Assembly: GCA_033220425.1 (NCBI GenBank)
Contig: CM065649.1
Coordinates: 310,001 to 374,000 of the forward strand
DNA: 64,000 nt
From: Lepraria neglecta
Lineage: Eukaryota > Ascomycota > Lecanoromycetes > Lecanorales > Stereocaulaceae
Direction of reading: 5' to 3'
Shown here: piece by piece, positions 48,801-60,140 of the stretch
Layout of the letters: each line of letters begins with the position of its first letter
How positions within the stretch are numbered: the stretch's first letter is position 1
Made by a program: the position numbers and the translations under genes
The notes under the pieces: generated by a model
What the model saw: only the letters and a program-made list of their open reading frames with translations
Told to the model about the DNA's origin: nothing
Database searches by the model: none

Positions 48801-49488
48801 CCTTGCGGTTATCCAGTATCTACAACGCCGATTGATGTTGAAGAGGACTCCCAGCCAATTACGGAGGATGATCTTAAGGAATTTTGGCCGGATACACCAG
48901 CAGCACGGACTGAAGGTCGGAAGTTTCCTAATCCGTCTCTGCAACAGAGTGGGAATAAATCTAGTAGAAAAGTCCAGATACGCCCGCCGCTGAAAGACTT
49001 ACCGAAAAATAGTCGTTCGCCTTTTTCAGAGACCATCCAACTGAATAGCGCCTCTAGTGGCAATCTCCAAGGCAATGCTTCTACTCTCCCGTCAAATCAT
49101 GGATTTGGTACAACAGTCAAGCCTTTGTCGCAAGCAGGCCAACTTCAACGCCCAGGACAAGGCTCGGCTATCATGCCTCGCGGTAGCGTCAAAGACGCCA
49201 GAGATGGGAAGCGCGACGCATCTCGTGCTGGCCTCAACAATGTCAGCAAAGTGGCGGTATCAAAGAGAACCAAATCGAGCGTGGCTAGGCCAGCGACCGT
49301 CATAGCAGACTCCCAATCCCCGGTTCATCCTCTAAGCAGCAGGACCCGAATGCAGACTAAGACCACAAAGAGGAAGACGAAGGGTGAGGCAGAAGCCCAA
49401 AGGTTTGACATATGCTAATGCAGTGTTCTCAGATGATCAGATGAAGAACCGCTTCTCGCAGGAGCTCCGGCGTTCCGAGGACCGTTAG
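45814..49488 (+). CDS. large coiled-coil protein, function unknown
   Basis: Exons 45814-45946, 46008-47613, 47665-48457, 48507-49383 and 49433-49488 fit in phase and give 1,154 residues. The last intron has a good donor (GTGAGG), a CTAAT branch site and adds DDQMKNRFSQELRRSEDR; without it the protein ends 14 codons after the donor. The first ~250 residues are polar and disordered, residues ~270-910 are mostly heptad-rich coiled coil, and the basic C-terminal 250 residues carry acidic-flanked Ser-Gln sites (VVEDSQP, VEEDSQP, VIADSQSP). The plan of disordered head, long coil and basic tail suits a chromosome-axis, spindle or kinetochore scaffold, but no family was recognised. A signal-peptide-like stretch upstream begins with GTG and is not included. 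Confidence 0.75.
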
Positions 49489-50779
49489 GTCGCCAATTCC
49501 CTGCGGACTTCGAAAACGTCGCCAGCGGGATGGAGACGCAGAATAGCAGTCATCATCGAGGTCATGCTGGTTGCAGTTCGATATTTGAAGGCTTGAAGAA
49601 GGTCGTTTGCTCCACCGCATTGCTCCCGCTGTTGAATATCTTTGCTTGCAGCCGCAAGAGACGATTACTGGTTTGCATTTGCTAGTTTGCAGCATGTGTT
49701 GAAATGTTCAGCTCAGACCCATATATCAGATATTTTGGTCGCATTTACTGTATAATAGCTCCTTTCTCGATAGCTACAATCACAACTCCAATCGTCTAGC
49801 ACTCTTTCACGCCTAAATGCCCCAGTGGATGCTAAGAGTATTACCCCTAGGCCAAGTATAGTTATACATCTGCAGGACTCTGTAGTTCATTACTGCTGCT
49901 TTCCAGCTCGTCCTCATGCTGTTCGCTGATGTCACGGAGTCAGGCTATATATCGATTTGCAGCCCAATTCCGTATGTCCCCTCTTCCCCACGCACCTCCT
50001 CGTATGTTTGTAGATGTCCGACCATACCAACTTTCACTTCCCGCCACGCTTCTGCTCTAGGAAAAGAACCTGCTTTTTCACTACGCATCGATCAGCCAAT
50101 GTCCCCATTGTTCACTTCCAGCTTCTAGCTCTTCTAATTATCCCAGTCCTCCATGCACGGGGCGTTTCATCCTAGGCCATGTGATAGGTGTAGACGTACC
50201 GACAGGGTCGTATTTCAGCATTGACAGCGGTCTGTGTGCGCGTGGCCGTCGCATGGTTCGGTAAAAGCCTGTTAATGCCATTGAGACCAGGCGAACGGCG
50301 ATTGTTCGTGATTTGGCTAGATAGGGAGGATGGATGGATTAGCGGGCGTTCTCTTGCACATGGAGAGGAGTATTTCAGAGGCGGCGCAAAGGCAAAGAGG
50401 GGCGACGGAGAGGATGAATAAAACACAAACGTCATGAGGGAGTTCAAGCGTACCTTTTTTCGCCATACTAGCTAATGTGAACCAAATGCCTCGTCCTGAT
50501 GGTTGAGGGAGTCTCTGTGGTGGAAGTTGTGTATACCTCCGGGGGAAGGTTTCGCCGAGCCGATATATTCACTTTGAGACAAGGTCTTGAACAATTATCT
50601 AAGTTGCTGCGTCATTCATTCACATTTGGCAGCTGGCAATACTGACAGAGCTTGGCGTCTTCTACTTACTAGTCGGTATTGCTGACGAGACTGCTACAGT
50701 GACCATTTGACTTACGCACCATACCTGTTCTCCAATCTGCATTACCTTCCAAAGCCCTTTGCTTTGCTACTCTCTTACC
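49489..50779. other. gap before the cap methyltransferase gene
   Basis: 1.3 kb with short open frames on both strands, none with recognisable content. The right half is presumably the promoter of the methyltransferase gene, with a pyrimidine-rich lead before the ATG. Confidence 0.4.
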
Positions 50780-52452
50780 ATGACCCCAATTGGCTCAAAG
50801 CGCCCTCGGGAGGATGACAACAATGAAGCTTCTCGCCCCCGCAAGCGCCCCGGAGGAGCCTCCCGCGTCTCAAAATCAGAAACCGAAGCCGTCCTCCAAC
50901 GACAGCAACAGCGAGCTGAAGAAGCCAGGCAAGCTGCTACTACACGAGGCGTCGAAGAGGTGGTGCGTCAGCACTACAATGCAGTACCCCAACGTGGGCG
51001 AGACTGGCGGAAAACAGACAGCCGGATCAAAGGCCTACGAAGCTTCAATAATTGGATCAAGAGTACTATCATACACAAATTCTCTCCTGCCGAAGCTGGG
51101 ACCGAATCTCACCCTCTACGAGTCTTGGACATTGGTTGTGGGAAGGGGGGTGATTTGGGAAAATGGCAACAGGCACCCCAGCCCCTCGAGCTCTACGTTG
51201 GGATTGACCCTGCAGAGGTCTCGATAGAGCAAGCAAGAGAACGATACGCGCAGATGAGTTCAGGAGGTCGAGGTGGCAGAGGAGGGCGTGGAGGGTATCA
51301 CGGTGGAAGACCACAACGAACGTTCGACGCCGAGTTCTTCGCCGAAGATGCGTTCGCCTACTCCCTTGGCGACATACCACTCATACGGGAGGTTGGGTTC
51401 GGGCCTGGCTCACGATGGGGCCCTGCTGGGGGATTCGATGTCGTCTCGATGATGTTCTGCATGCACTACGCCTTTGAGAATGAAGTCAAGGCCAAAGGAA
51501 TGCTGGCAAATGTGGCTGGTAGTCTAAAGAAGGGAGGGAGGTTCATTGGGGTGATACCAAATTCCGATGTCATACGTTCAGGTGTCGAGGCATTTCATGA
51601 ACGTCAGCCAAAGAGCGCCGCAGGGAAGCCGCAGGATGAATCCAATGGCAAACCCGAGGGTGGGAATCGTGACGAAGCACGAGCTACCGGCTCCGAGAGT
51701 CCGCCATACCTTATAGGCGAGCAAGCCAATTCGCCACCTATCGAGCCTACACCCAGCGATAAAGCCAACGGCGAAGCTCCTGCAAGGCCTACTAAGGGGC
51801 AAGAAACTTCGGAAGCTGCTCCAGGAGTCACACCCGCCATCAATGTTCTTACTGAGCCACCTTCACAGGCCAACGGCACGAGCGAGAAGCCCAAAACAGA
51901 TATGCCGTCAACCAAAGAGGGTTCACTCGACTCCAGCCCGCAAGCACCCGACACCAAAGACGATCAACTAGCTGCACCAGCAGTCGCGGAATGGGGCAAC
52001 AGTATCTATCGTGTCCGCTTCCCGGGCGACACACCCAAGGATGGCATATTCCGTCCGCCATATGGATGGAAGTACAGCTTCTTCATGGAGGAAGCTGTGG
52101 AGGAGGTCCCAGAATACGTTGTACCCTGGGAAGCTTTCCGAGCGTACGTTCCTCCTTCCTCGCCCCGTAAAATTTTACTGACGTGGCTACGATCATACAG
52201 CATCGCAGAAGACTACAACCTAGAACTACAGTACCGCAAGCCCTTCGCTGAGATATGGAAAGAAGAGAACAGCTCCCCCGTCTTCGGGCCTTTGAGCGAG
52301 AGAATGGGCGTCAGAGGTCGGGACGCAGGACCACTTTTGGTCAGTGACGAGGAGATGGAGGCGGCAAGTACGTGCTTCCAGAGCTTACACACGGGGTTCT
52401 CTACTAACAAGTCTCAGGTTTCTACCATGCATTCTGCTTCTACAAGATCTAG
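50780..52452 (+). CDS. ABD1: mRNA cap guanine-N7 methyltransferase (Abd1-like)
   Basis: Exons 50780-52367 and 52418-52452 give 540 residues; the second exon supplies the conserved ending FYHAFCFYKI, whereas reading through the intron gives an unrelated tail. The basic N-terminus (GSKRPREDD, RPRKRPGG) may be a nuclear signal. VEEVVRQHYNAV and RSFNNWIKSTII start the catalytic core; LRVLDIGCGKGGDL (114-126) is the SAM-binding motif, followed by GIDPAEVSIEQARERY, and FDVVSMMFCMHYAFE and GGRFIGVIPNSD complete it. An Arg/Gly-rich loop near residue 165 and a disordered insert of about 130 residues (Pro, Ser, Lys) are extras seen in filamentous fungi. The enzyme methylates the mRNA cap in the nucleus. 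Confidence 0.95.
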
Positions 52453-53380
52453 CATTCTGAAACGAAGCACTGTGGCGTTTAGAGATAACGTATAGACTAT
52501 GATACCCAATTTTATCTGATTCACCTCTGTGCGGAGTGAGGTGTGATGCATTGTTGTGGTGAAGTCCCACAAAACCTGCAAAATGAAGGGGATCAGACCA
52601 TAAGTTCTGCACTTCTCCACAGTAGGTCGAGCTTGAAAGGCAACTTTTTTGGGTTGTTCACCTTCTGTTCTGCCATTTGGCCGGCTCCTTCCTACAGTAA
52701 ACGACCACTTACCTTGGGCTATAGCCCTCAAAGCTCTCCACTCGCAGCTCACAAACCCCTCACAAACGCACATCTGGCTTCAAGATGTTGGGCAGATTCC
52801 GCGGAAAGCAAGGGGCCGACTCCCAAGCAGGCACGCAAGAACGGGAAACCGGACTATCAAATACGAGGAACAAGGCTTCTCATACAAAGGAATCCGGAAG
52901 GTGTCGTGTCCTTTACATGACTTTCAGTGGAGTGCGACCTATTCTACGAACAGAATCACCAACATTGAAAGAACTTCCTCCAGGAAGGATCCCCCAACAT
53001 TTCGGCCTCTGTAGCAGTGCTGAAACGGAATCGTGAAACTTCGTGGATGATGTTGACAACAGTCAATTTGAAATCCAGCATTGATGGTAGGTGTCAATTC
53101 TCCAACAAGTCAACTGATGCAAAACACATATAGGACACTAATGGCACTCCGGAAGGCTTGGGTACGGGAGATTAAGCTCTCCTTCGTTTGATCCCTCCGA
53201 GCTCGCAACATCGTTCGCGGCATTCTTTGACCACGTTGCCTCTTCAACGGAAATTCCAAACCTCGCGCTGCTTCGACGGGATTCAGAATCCAAAAGTTGA
53301 ACAATCCCAGACTTGGAAACATTCGTGGTACATATCTGACGCGAAACATATTTACGATATAAAAACCACGCCTTTACTGG
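52453..53380. pseudogene. remnant of an unrecognised protein gene
   Basis: Plus-strand stretches look coding in pieces: 52785-53036 begins MLGRFRGKQG and contains LKELPPGRIPQHFGL; near 53130 TLMALRKAWVREIKLSF is readable; in another frame, about 53185-53300, DPSELATSFAAFFDHVASST and EIPNLALLRRD follow. The frames do not connect through plausible introns, so this appears to be a decayed gene next to the AT-rich block. The family is not recognised, and a multi-exon gene with unusual splicing cannot be excluded. Confidence 0.35.
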
Positions 53381-53689
53381 GATCTATAAAGAAAAGACAT
53401 CCGTCTACTGTTAAGGGGAAGTCTACGTTAAAGCGTCGCGTTAAACGTCGCCACTGTTTATTACCTAACCGAGATAAAGCTATCGGTAGTTAAGGTAGGT
53501 ATAGAATATATATTTATATATCGGAAAGCGAATGGCCCGTCTAATATTCCCTAAATAATATATTCGCGGTCTAGGACTAGGATTTCAATTCCTAGGCTGA
53601 CGGTACTTCTCCTAAGTCGAAGGGTGTCGAGCCCGAAATCCGTAATACAACTTTCCCCCGCGGCCCTGCTAGCGGTACTGCCATTAACC

Positions 53690-53940
53690 TACCTACTCTT
53701 AAGCAGGCTCAGGGACAAGGTAAGACAGTACAAGTCGAGGAGCTAGAGTAGGAAATCGTAAAGATATTCGACAAGAGAGAGTCAGTGTCGGGAACGGAAT
53801 AAATAGTACGCTGGAAAAATACGTGGCTGCCCAAATGTGAACTAGGGAATATACAGAAGTTACTACCTAAGTTTGAGGCAAAAAGCCGAGTATAGCATGG
53901 ACGCAAACAGGGCAGGCCGGCTCGCATATACAAAGTTTAG
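53690..53940 (+). pseudogene. chromodomain remnant, fossil
   Basis: One plus-strand frame encodes EIVKIFDKRESVSGTE and then IVRWKNTWLPKCELGN, followed by a basic HGRKQGRPAR tail, which is the chromodomain pattern. Such domains end the integrase of chromovirus-type Gypsy elements and also occur in host proteins; the source is uncertain. Several breaks are present and surrounding DNA is AT-rich and mutated, so it is treated as an old fossil. No LTRs or other domains were found nearby. Confidence 0.5.
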
Positions 53941-54064
53941 TGATCGTTATATACTTCCATGTTGAATTTACTTTATCACCAGAGGATACACGTATTTTCT
54001 TGCTAATAGATCTCCTGTCCTGCAATCTTGTATTTGACTTGTGACGGGCAAACGCTGGGCTTTG

Positions 54065-54420
54065 TGTGTGTAGAGTTCAGTGCGTGCCCGCCAGCTCCAT
54101 TGCTGGCTTCTTACTCCCATTCAATGCCATTAACATCTACCCTCATATCTGGTCCCTAGCTCCACTAACTTATTCCCATAGCTAGCCAGCTCCTGTACTG
54201 GCTTCGCCCGAGATCTAGCTCCGCAGCTCCACCTGCTGGCTTCTTTCTAACCGCAGCTCCAAAAACGGTTCCTTCTTAGCAGCCGCTACCAGGTCCACCA
54301 GTGGCTTATCCCACTACCGTCTCCTCAGCTTCCATTCTTGCCCTTTCCAGTACTGGTTTTATCCCCACCAACTCGTCGGACTCGCTCCCGACCTCTGACA
54401 CTAGCTTCAGCTGTACCTAC
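54065..54420 (+). repeat. decayed minisatellite with CAGCTCC...CTGGCTTC units
   Basis: The strings CAGCTCC or AGCTCCA and TGGCTTC or TGGCTTA recur at irregular spacing of roughly 25-50 bp (for example near 54090, 54190, 54220, 54250, 54290). Units are strongly diverged. It could be a fossil of a Pro/Ala-rich coding repeat or a plain minisatellite. Confidence 0.4.
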
Positions 54421-57225
54421 CGACTCATTTAGATGCACAATGTCTCGTCCTAATAGATCGCTTATGTGTCCTTGATCTATTGTGCTGGCAAAAGAATAAA
54501 CTCAGCCCAAAAGCGAGATATCTACAGGGAAACAGGGTAGACTCAGAAGTCTGTGGGCTAAGATCTCGTTTCCTCACACAAAGCCGGTATGGCAACTCAG
54601 GGGAAACATGTCGGCACATCCCGGCTTTACGTTTATCTATCCGTGCTCCGTCGCCTTACGAGAGCATATACTATCTGATGTAGTTGGACGAGGACAAGCA
54701 TGAACGGAACAAGTAGCACAAGTAATTACTTTCAAATGTAAGCCGGCCAACTGACTCCCCATCAGTATATTGGAAAACACTACGCGAGTCATGCAGGCCA
54801 AAGTGAACGAGCGCCGTCCACCACATGCAGCATTCTCATCCCTAACTCAAAGCCCTTGTATGCAGCAAGGCCATTGCGCGACCGCGATCAAGGTCCTTCT
54901 ACCCTATCTCGATCTTTATCCAATCCACACTCTATACGCGCCTGTCGCTTATTGCTGTCCTATATCAATATTGAAAAGGAGTACATATTGAAAGGCTAAA
55001 AAGCAAGGGTAAAAAGGCGGAAAGACAATGTTCTTTGGCCCCAAATTACACACAAAGGCTGTATTCGAAGCAAGGGTCAGTTCTTGAAGATGCTGAGAGG
55101 CTACAACGTTAAGGCGGCATAAATATTCAAAGTTCAAGAGATCCTTGACCTTTCGTGATATATCAGTCTTTACAGAGCGGCATATGCAAAGGAGCCTTGA
55201 GTAAATTTTGTTACAGCAGGCGTTTGGCGTTCACTCGTTTTGACCCTGGCGGCTTGAGATTCAAAATAATTGAATCGTCTGCAATCGATATCTAGTGGTG
55301 CAATCATTCTAGAGTGAAAGTTATTTATAGGAGGTAGAGTCTTCGTAAACTTGGTTGAAGGAGTTCCTTTTTTTTCTTTAGTTGCAGTATTCTCGTTACG
55401 AGCGTACCTCAGACACAAAGCCTTATTAGCTTATCAGCGAAGTGTTAGATATTTCTTGGTTTTGAGAGTTGTTGGAGGTTATTGGAATGAAAAAACTCGA
55501 GTCTTCAACGGCCGTATATCCATCAGTTATCTCTGGAGCTACACTGGTAGCGGTGGTGGACTACACCTGCACAGCCAACGCGGAAGAGTATAAGAGGGCG
55601 AGTGTCGATGTGAAAGGCGTTGCGTCACTGCTTCTCACAAAACAGATTTGTTTTTTAGAAGTGGAGGTCGGAAGATTCGTCTTGTAGCTAATTCCACGAA
55701 TATTGTAAAGCTGATCAAGTGTTAAAGATTGGCCCAAGGCCGGAAAAAAGACGACGAACAGAAAGCGATCCCTTCATCCAGATTTCGAATTCTAACTCCA
55801 GAAACTGGACTTAACAGAGGCTAATATGGCGGGCCGCTATTTCTGAAGACGCTTTCTAGCCTTTCAAACGCTGTACCACTCTAGAATCACTCTGCAAAGA
55901 ATCTCAACAGCGAGTAACCAAGCATCCAACTCACTATACGCTTCAAGATGACGGTATCTCATCAGCTCACCAGCTTTTCCTTTTTGCGGCACTAGTAACT
56001 GCGAGTCGCTTCAGTTGCTCACCAGGTTTTCAAAGACATCAGCAACGTTTAGAGCGGTTCCAGTTAGCAGCTCTATGTCCGGAGATATTTTGATATTGAT
56101 TTTATTCACTACCATCTAGCTATTCTAAGCTAATGAGGGCGTTCTGTGTGCGGTGTTTTGGAAGGAAACCCATCTGTGTGAAAACCTCCCCAGTCTCCTA
56201 CTCCTTTATCTTCTCATTTACGCCACTATAACACCACTTCAAATACCTCTCGTTGCATCTATCTCTTAAATAAATTCCTACCGTGCTCTTGCTATCTCAA
56301 TCAGGACCGAAGAGCTGCTCTTTAGCCAGCAAGTACTGGCTAAACATGCCCCGTCGGATGAGCCACCCTGACGCCGCTTCTAATCCATTGGTTGATACTC
56401 ATTGGTAGAAGTCATCCGTTCCCGCACGTCTTAACATCTATCCGGCTAACCTGATGGTTAGGGCAAAATATAAGCATATGTTTCGCATTCTGGAGCCTCC
56501 ACCGGCAGGCGCAGCTTTCACTCACTACCCTTAGTACCCTTCGCTTGTATAGGAAGCTCGCCAGTCCAACCTTACGTGTGCGGATTTTGATAGCCGTTGA
56601 GCTCTCGGCCTTCCTAATATTAGCGGAGTCTCTCTTGCTATAGGCGGCGTTTCTGGGCCGGAATATCTCGTGATCTTGCCCAAGTGTGTGTATGAAGACA
56701 TTTAATGAAATGCTGGCGGTTCCGTTTAGCCTAAAGTTTAATGTCTTTAGGCTTTTCTCCTGTAATAAGGGACTATATACGGAGGTGGTAGAGGACCGAT
56801 ATGGTCATCGATGCTCGAACAAGCCGCTATGCCCGGATCGATCAGAACTGGGTTTAGCTTGAGCTTGGCGTAAACTTTTGTTATCGATATTTTAATCTTA
56901 AAAGATTATTTCTTAGAACCTAATATACTCCTCCTGTGGTAGGATCTGCCTATATCCAGTATTGTGAGTAGTATAGCTTGCAATGCACGATTTCAGAAAG
57001 GTCGTCACTGTCGCCTAGATATTTCGAGCCATGGTTTGATCGTGTCTCAAATTCCTGCTCAAAGATTATGCAGTAGCAACTCGAGGGGGAAAGATCTTAG
57101 TCAAGTATAGAAGCGCTGCAGAAGAAGTTGAAGATGTTCGAAGATAATCTGAAGAGTTACGGACTTGTAGATCTCGATTTATAAGGAAGACGCTAAGTAC
57201 GATCTTTTTCAAACAAAGCTTCATG
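54421..57225. other. AT-rich gene-poor block
   Basis: 2.8 kb with no recognisable gene, RNA or transposon domain on either strand. Open frames are short. The composition and absence of structure suit old, heavily mutated repeat DNA downstream of the NLR gene. Confidence 0.4.
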
Positions 57226-57229
57226 TATC

Positions 57230-57297
57230 GTTATACATCTCTTATACATCTCTTATACATCTCTTATACATCTCTTTTACATCTCTTATACATCTCT
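57230..57297 (+). repeat. 11-bp tandem repeat CTTATACATCT, six copies
   Basis: The unit CTTATACATCT is repeated six times (the first shortened by a base, one copy with a T substitution), ending 12 bp before the stop codon of the NLR gene at 57309. It forms part of the 3' flank. Confidence 0.9.
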
Positions 57298-57308
57298 TGG
57301 TACTTAGA

Positions 57309-58752
57309 TTACCAGTAATTCTCACACAGCTTCTCCGCCTCGTCGAATCGACCTTGATTCCGATATACGATCGCTAGGTTCTCTACCGTCCCTAACGTAT
57401 CAGGATGCGTAGCCCCTAAATTTTCCTCGTTGCCGGTTAATGCCCGCTTGTAGAGCTTCTCCGCCTCGTCGAATCGACCTTGATTCCGATATACGATCGC
57501 TAGGTTCTCTACCGTCCCTAACGTATCAGGATGCGTAGCCCCTAGCTTTTCCTCGTTACCGGTTAAAGCCCGCTCGTAGAGCTTCTCCGCCTCATTGTAT
57601 CGACCTTGATCCTGATATACAATCGCTAGGTTCTCTACCGTTCTTAGCGTATCAGGATGTGTAGCCCCTAGCTTTTCCTCGTTGCCGGTTAATGCCCGCT
57701 CGTAGAGCTTCTCCGCCTCGTCGTATCGACCTTGATTTGAATATACAGTTGCTAGGTTCTCTACCGTCCCTAACGTATCAGGATGTGTAGCCCCTAACTT
57801 TTCCTCGTTGCCGGTTAATGCCCGCTCGTAGAGCTTCTCCGCCTCGTTGTATCGACCTTGATTCCGATATACGTTCGCTAGGTTCTCTACCGTCCATAAC
57901 GTATCAGGATGCGTAGCCCCTAAATTTTCCTCGTTGCCGGTTAATGCCCGCTTGTAGAGCTTCTCCGCCTCGTCGTATCGACCTTGAATTAAATATACGT
58001 TCGCTAGGTTCTGTACCGTTCTTAGCGTATTAGGATGCGTAGCCCCTAACTTTTCCTCGTTGCCGGTTAACACCCGCTCGTAGAGCTTCTCCGCCTCGTC
58101 GTATCGACCTTGATTCTGATATACGATCGCTAGGCTCTGTACCGTTCTTAGCGTATCAGGATGCGTAGCCCCTAACTTTTCCTCATTGCCGGTTAAAGCC
58201 CGCTCGTAGAGCTTCTCCGCCTCGTTATATCGACCTTGATCCTGATATACGTTCGCTAGGTTCTCTACCGTTCTTAGCGTATTAGGATGTGTAGCCCCTA
58301 ACTTTTCCTCCCTGCCGGTTAATACCCGCTCGTAGAGCTTCTCCGCCTCGTCGTATCGACCTTGATTCTGATATATATTCGCTAGGTTCTGTACCGTTCT
58401 TAGCGTATCGGGATACGTAGCCCCTAGCTTTTCCTCCCTACCAGTTAATACCTGCTTGTAGAGCTTCTCCGCCTCGTCGTATCGACCTTGATTCCGATAT
58501 ACGATTGCTAGGTTCTCTACCGTCCCTAACGTATCAGTATGTATAGCCCCTAACTTTTCCTCGTTACCGGTTAATGCCCGCTCGTAGAGCTTCTCCGCCT
58601 CGTCGTATCGACCTTGATTCTGATATACGTTCGCTAGGCTCTCTACCGTCCATAACGTATCAGGATGCGTAGCCCCTAAATTTTCCTCCCTGCTGGTTAA
58701 TGCCCGCTTGTAGAGCTTCTCCGCCTCGTCGTATCGACCTTGGTATCGATAA
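57309..58752 (-). repeat. 126-bp coding tandem repeat (TPR units, ~11.4 copies)
   Basis: Eleven complete 126-bp units plus a partial one, each encoding one TPR. Long identical DNA blocks recur, such as GAGCTTCTCCGCCTCGT on the plus strand. Differences concentrate at a few codons, for example NEEK/REEK, RTV/GTV/WTV and YQN/YRN/YQD. Confidence 0.95.
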
Positions 58753-60140
58753 AAACCAGCAAACCATGAGGCAGCACTCGGACGATCGTCAAGACTCCAA
58801 CGAGACGATCCAGATAACAAGTCCTTGTTACTTCGAACACAACTATCGATATGCAGAAGAGTTTCTTGTTTCGTTTCCAAAGTCAAGTCATCATTGTCAA
58901 CATTTTGAAGATAACTTTCAAGCGTTGTGATGAGTTCCTGGGCAAATTGCTGTCGCGCACCACGGCTTTTTCGAATCTGAATCCAGTCACGAACGACGGG
59001 ATGAATGGCAAAGATTTGCCCGTTCAATGCCTGCTCTGACTTCTGTAGAAGTGAGAGTTTATTGAATTCTGCAAGGACGTCTCCTAGCTTATACCCATCC
59101 CATGCGTTCTCCGAGCTGAATATTATCATCCACTCCGGTTTCGCTGCGTTGAAGTAAGCCTCGAAATATCTTTCAGATATCTTTGTAATATCAAAGAAAG
59201 CGGCTAATGATAGAAAATGATCCTTTTGTTGTATTTCTTTTTCATGACCATTTATCTGCTCGAATGATAATTCCCATGTTGTAAAGATCCTCAGGTTAGT
59301 CTCCTTCTCTTCGTCGTTGATGACCCTCCGATACTCCCACTCATCTGGAATCGCTTGCAAAATCACTTCCTTGCGCTTGTGGTAGTGTGATATAAAATCA
59401 CGAAGCCTCAAGTTACGCGCACGAAGATAAGAACCGGCCTGATCGAGAGCGAGAGCGAGGTAGCCTAATGTTAAGGCTACTTCTTTTCCGTGGAATGATT
59501 CCTCGTCGTTCAGCGGCAATCTTCGAAGCAAGACCTCTAGACTTTCATTTTCAGTCATATCAGAGACCTTGATCTTATAGCCTAATCGCGCCGAGTCCAC
59601 GTGTCTGCTGGTAAACAAAATGCGCCCATTGCCCCCGCTTGGAATATAGTCACGGATACTAGGACTTTGGAAGGCCCTTGGGTTGTCGTAATTGTCGAAA
59701 ACGAATAGCCACGGATGCTTCCAGTCTCGCAATGTGTCTTGTACAAGTGAGATCACGTTTTCGCTATTTGTATCACCTTCTTGATTTTTCAAGATCTTTT
59801 TGGCAACGGCTTTGTAGCTCTGCATGACAGATACCGGTGATGACGCGTTTATCCAAACCACAGCCATGAAGCCCATATCATTTTCGGCTTGCCGACAGAA
59901 CTCAAGAGCAAGTTGTGTTTTTCCAGAACCGCCCATTCCGAGCAACACAACGATCCTTTCTGAGGTATCATTTGACAACCGATCAGAAATGCTTGCGAGT
60001 ACGGTTGGACGATTGACAAAGTGAAAGACACGAGACTGAGGTACGTTGATTCGGAGCGTCTTATGGGCTTTATATCCAACAGAGCCATCTACTCGAAATA
60101 AGCTTAATGGTTCCACACAAGGAAAAGATTCATGAACTAC
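57309..60140 (-). CDS. NLR gene, NB-ARC plus TPR part
   Basis: The frame opens after a possible acceptor (CTAG before 60140) and runs to 57309. It has no ATG before the P-loop (the codon at 60116 is GTG), so it should be the 3' part of the patatin gene upstream. Markers are VVLLGMGGSGKTQLA (P-loop), WLFVFDNYDN (Walker B), GRILFTSRHVD and LALALDQAGSYLRAR (GLPL-like), the NB-ARC order. From 58752 there are 11 full and one partial 42-residue TPR units of the kinesin-light-chain type, consensus GRYDEAEKLYERALTGNEEK and LGATHPDTLRTVENLANVY. Units are almost identical in protein and DNA. Fungal NLRs of this kind sense non-self and can trigger heterokaryon incompatibility; the repeat end is the recognition part. 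Confidence 0.88.
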   Translation of the reverse strand, partial: VVHESFPCVEPLSLFRVDGSVGYKAHKTLRINVPQSRVFHFVNRPTVLASISDRLSNDTSERIVVLLGMGGSGKTQLALEFCRQAENDMGFMAVVWINASSPVSVMQSYKAVAKKILKNQEGDTNSENVISLVQDTLRDWKHPWLFVFDNYDNPRAFQSPSIRDYIPSGGNGRILFTSRHVDSARLGYKIKVSDMTENESLEVLLRRLPLNDEESFHGKEVALTLGYLALALDQAGSYLRARNLRLRDFISHYHKRKEVILQAIPDEWEYRRVINDEEKETNLRIFTTWELSFEQINGHEKEIQQKDHFLSLAAFFDITKISERYFEAYFNAAKPEWMIIFSSENAWDGYKLGDVLAEFNKLSLLQKSEQALNGQIFAIHPVVRDWIQIRKSRGARQQFAQELITTLESYLQNVDNDDLTLETKQETLLHIDSCVRSNKDLLSGSSRWSLDDRPSAASWFAGFYRYQGRYDEAEKLYKRALTSREENLGATHPDTLWTVESLANVYQNQGRYDEAEKLYERALTGNEEKLGAIHTDTLGTVENLAIVYRNQGRYDEAEKLYKQVLTGREEKLGATYPDTLRTVQNLANIYQNQGRYDEAEKLYERVLTGREEKLGATHPNTLRTVENLANVYQDQGRYNEAEKLYERALTGNEEKLGATHPDTLRTVQSLAIVYQNQGRYDEAEKLYERVLTGNEEKLGATHPNTLRTVQNLANVYLIQGRYDEAEKLYKRALTGNEENLGATHPDTLWTVENLANVYRNQGRYNEAEKLYERALTGNEEKLGATHPDTLGTVENLATVYSNQGRYDEAEKLYERALTGNEEKLGATHPDTLRTVENLAIVYQDQGRYNEAEKLYERALTGNEEKLGATHPDTLGTVENLAIVYRNQGRFDEAEKLYKRALTGNEENLGATHPDTLGTVENLAIVYRNQGRFDEAEKLCENYW

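Noticed and set aside
57309-60116. NB-ARC/TPR frame as a separate gene starting at 60116
   Set aside because: The codon there is GTG and the first ATG is inside the P-loop, so it is better read as the 3' part of the patatin-NLR gene.
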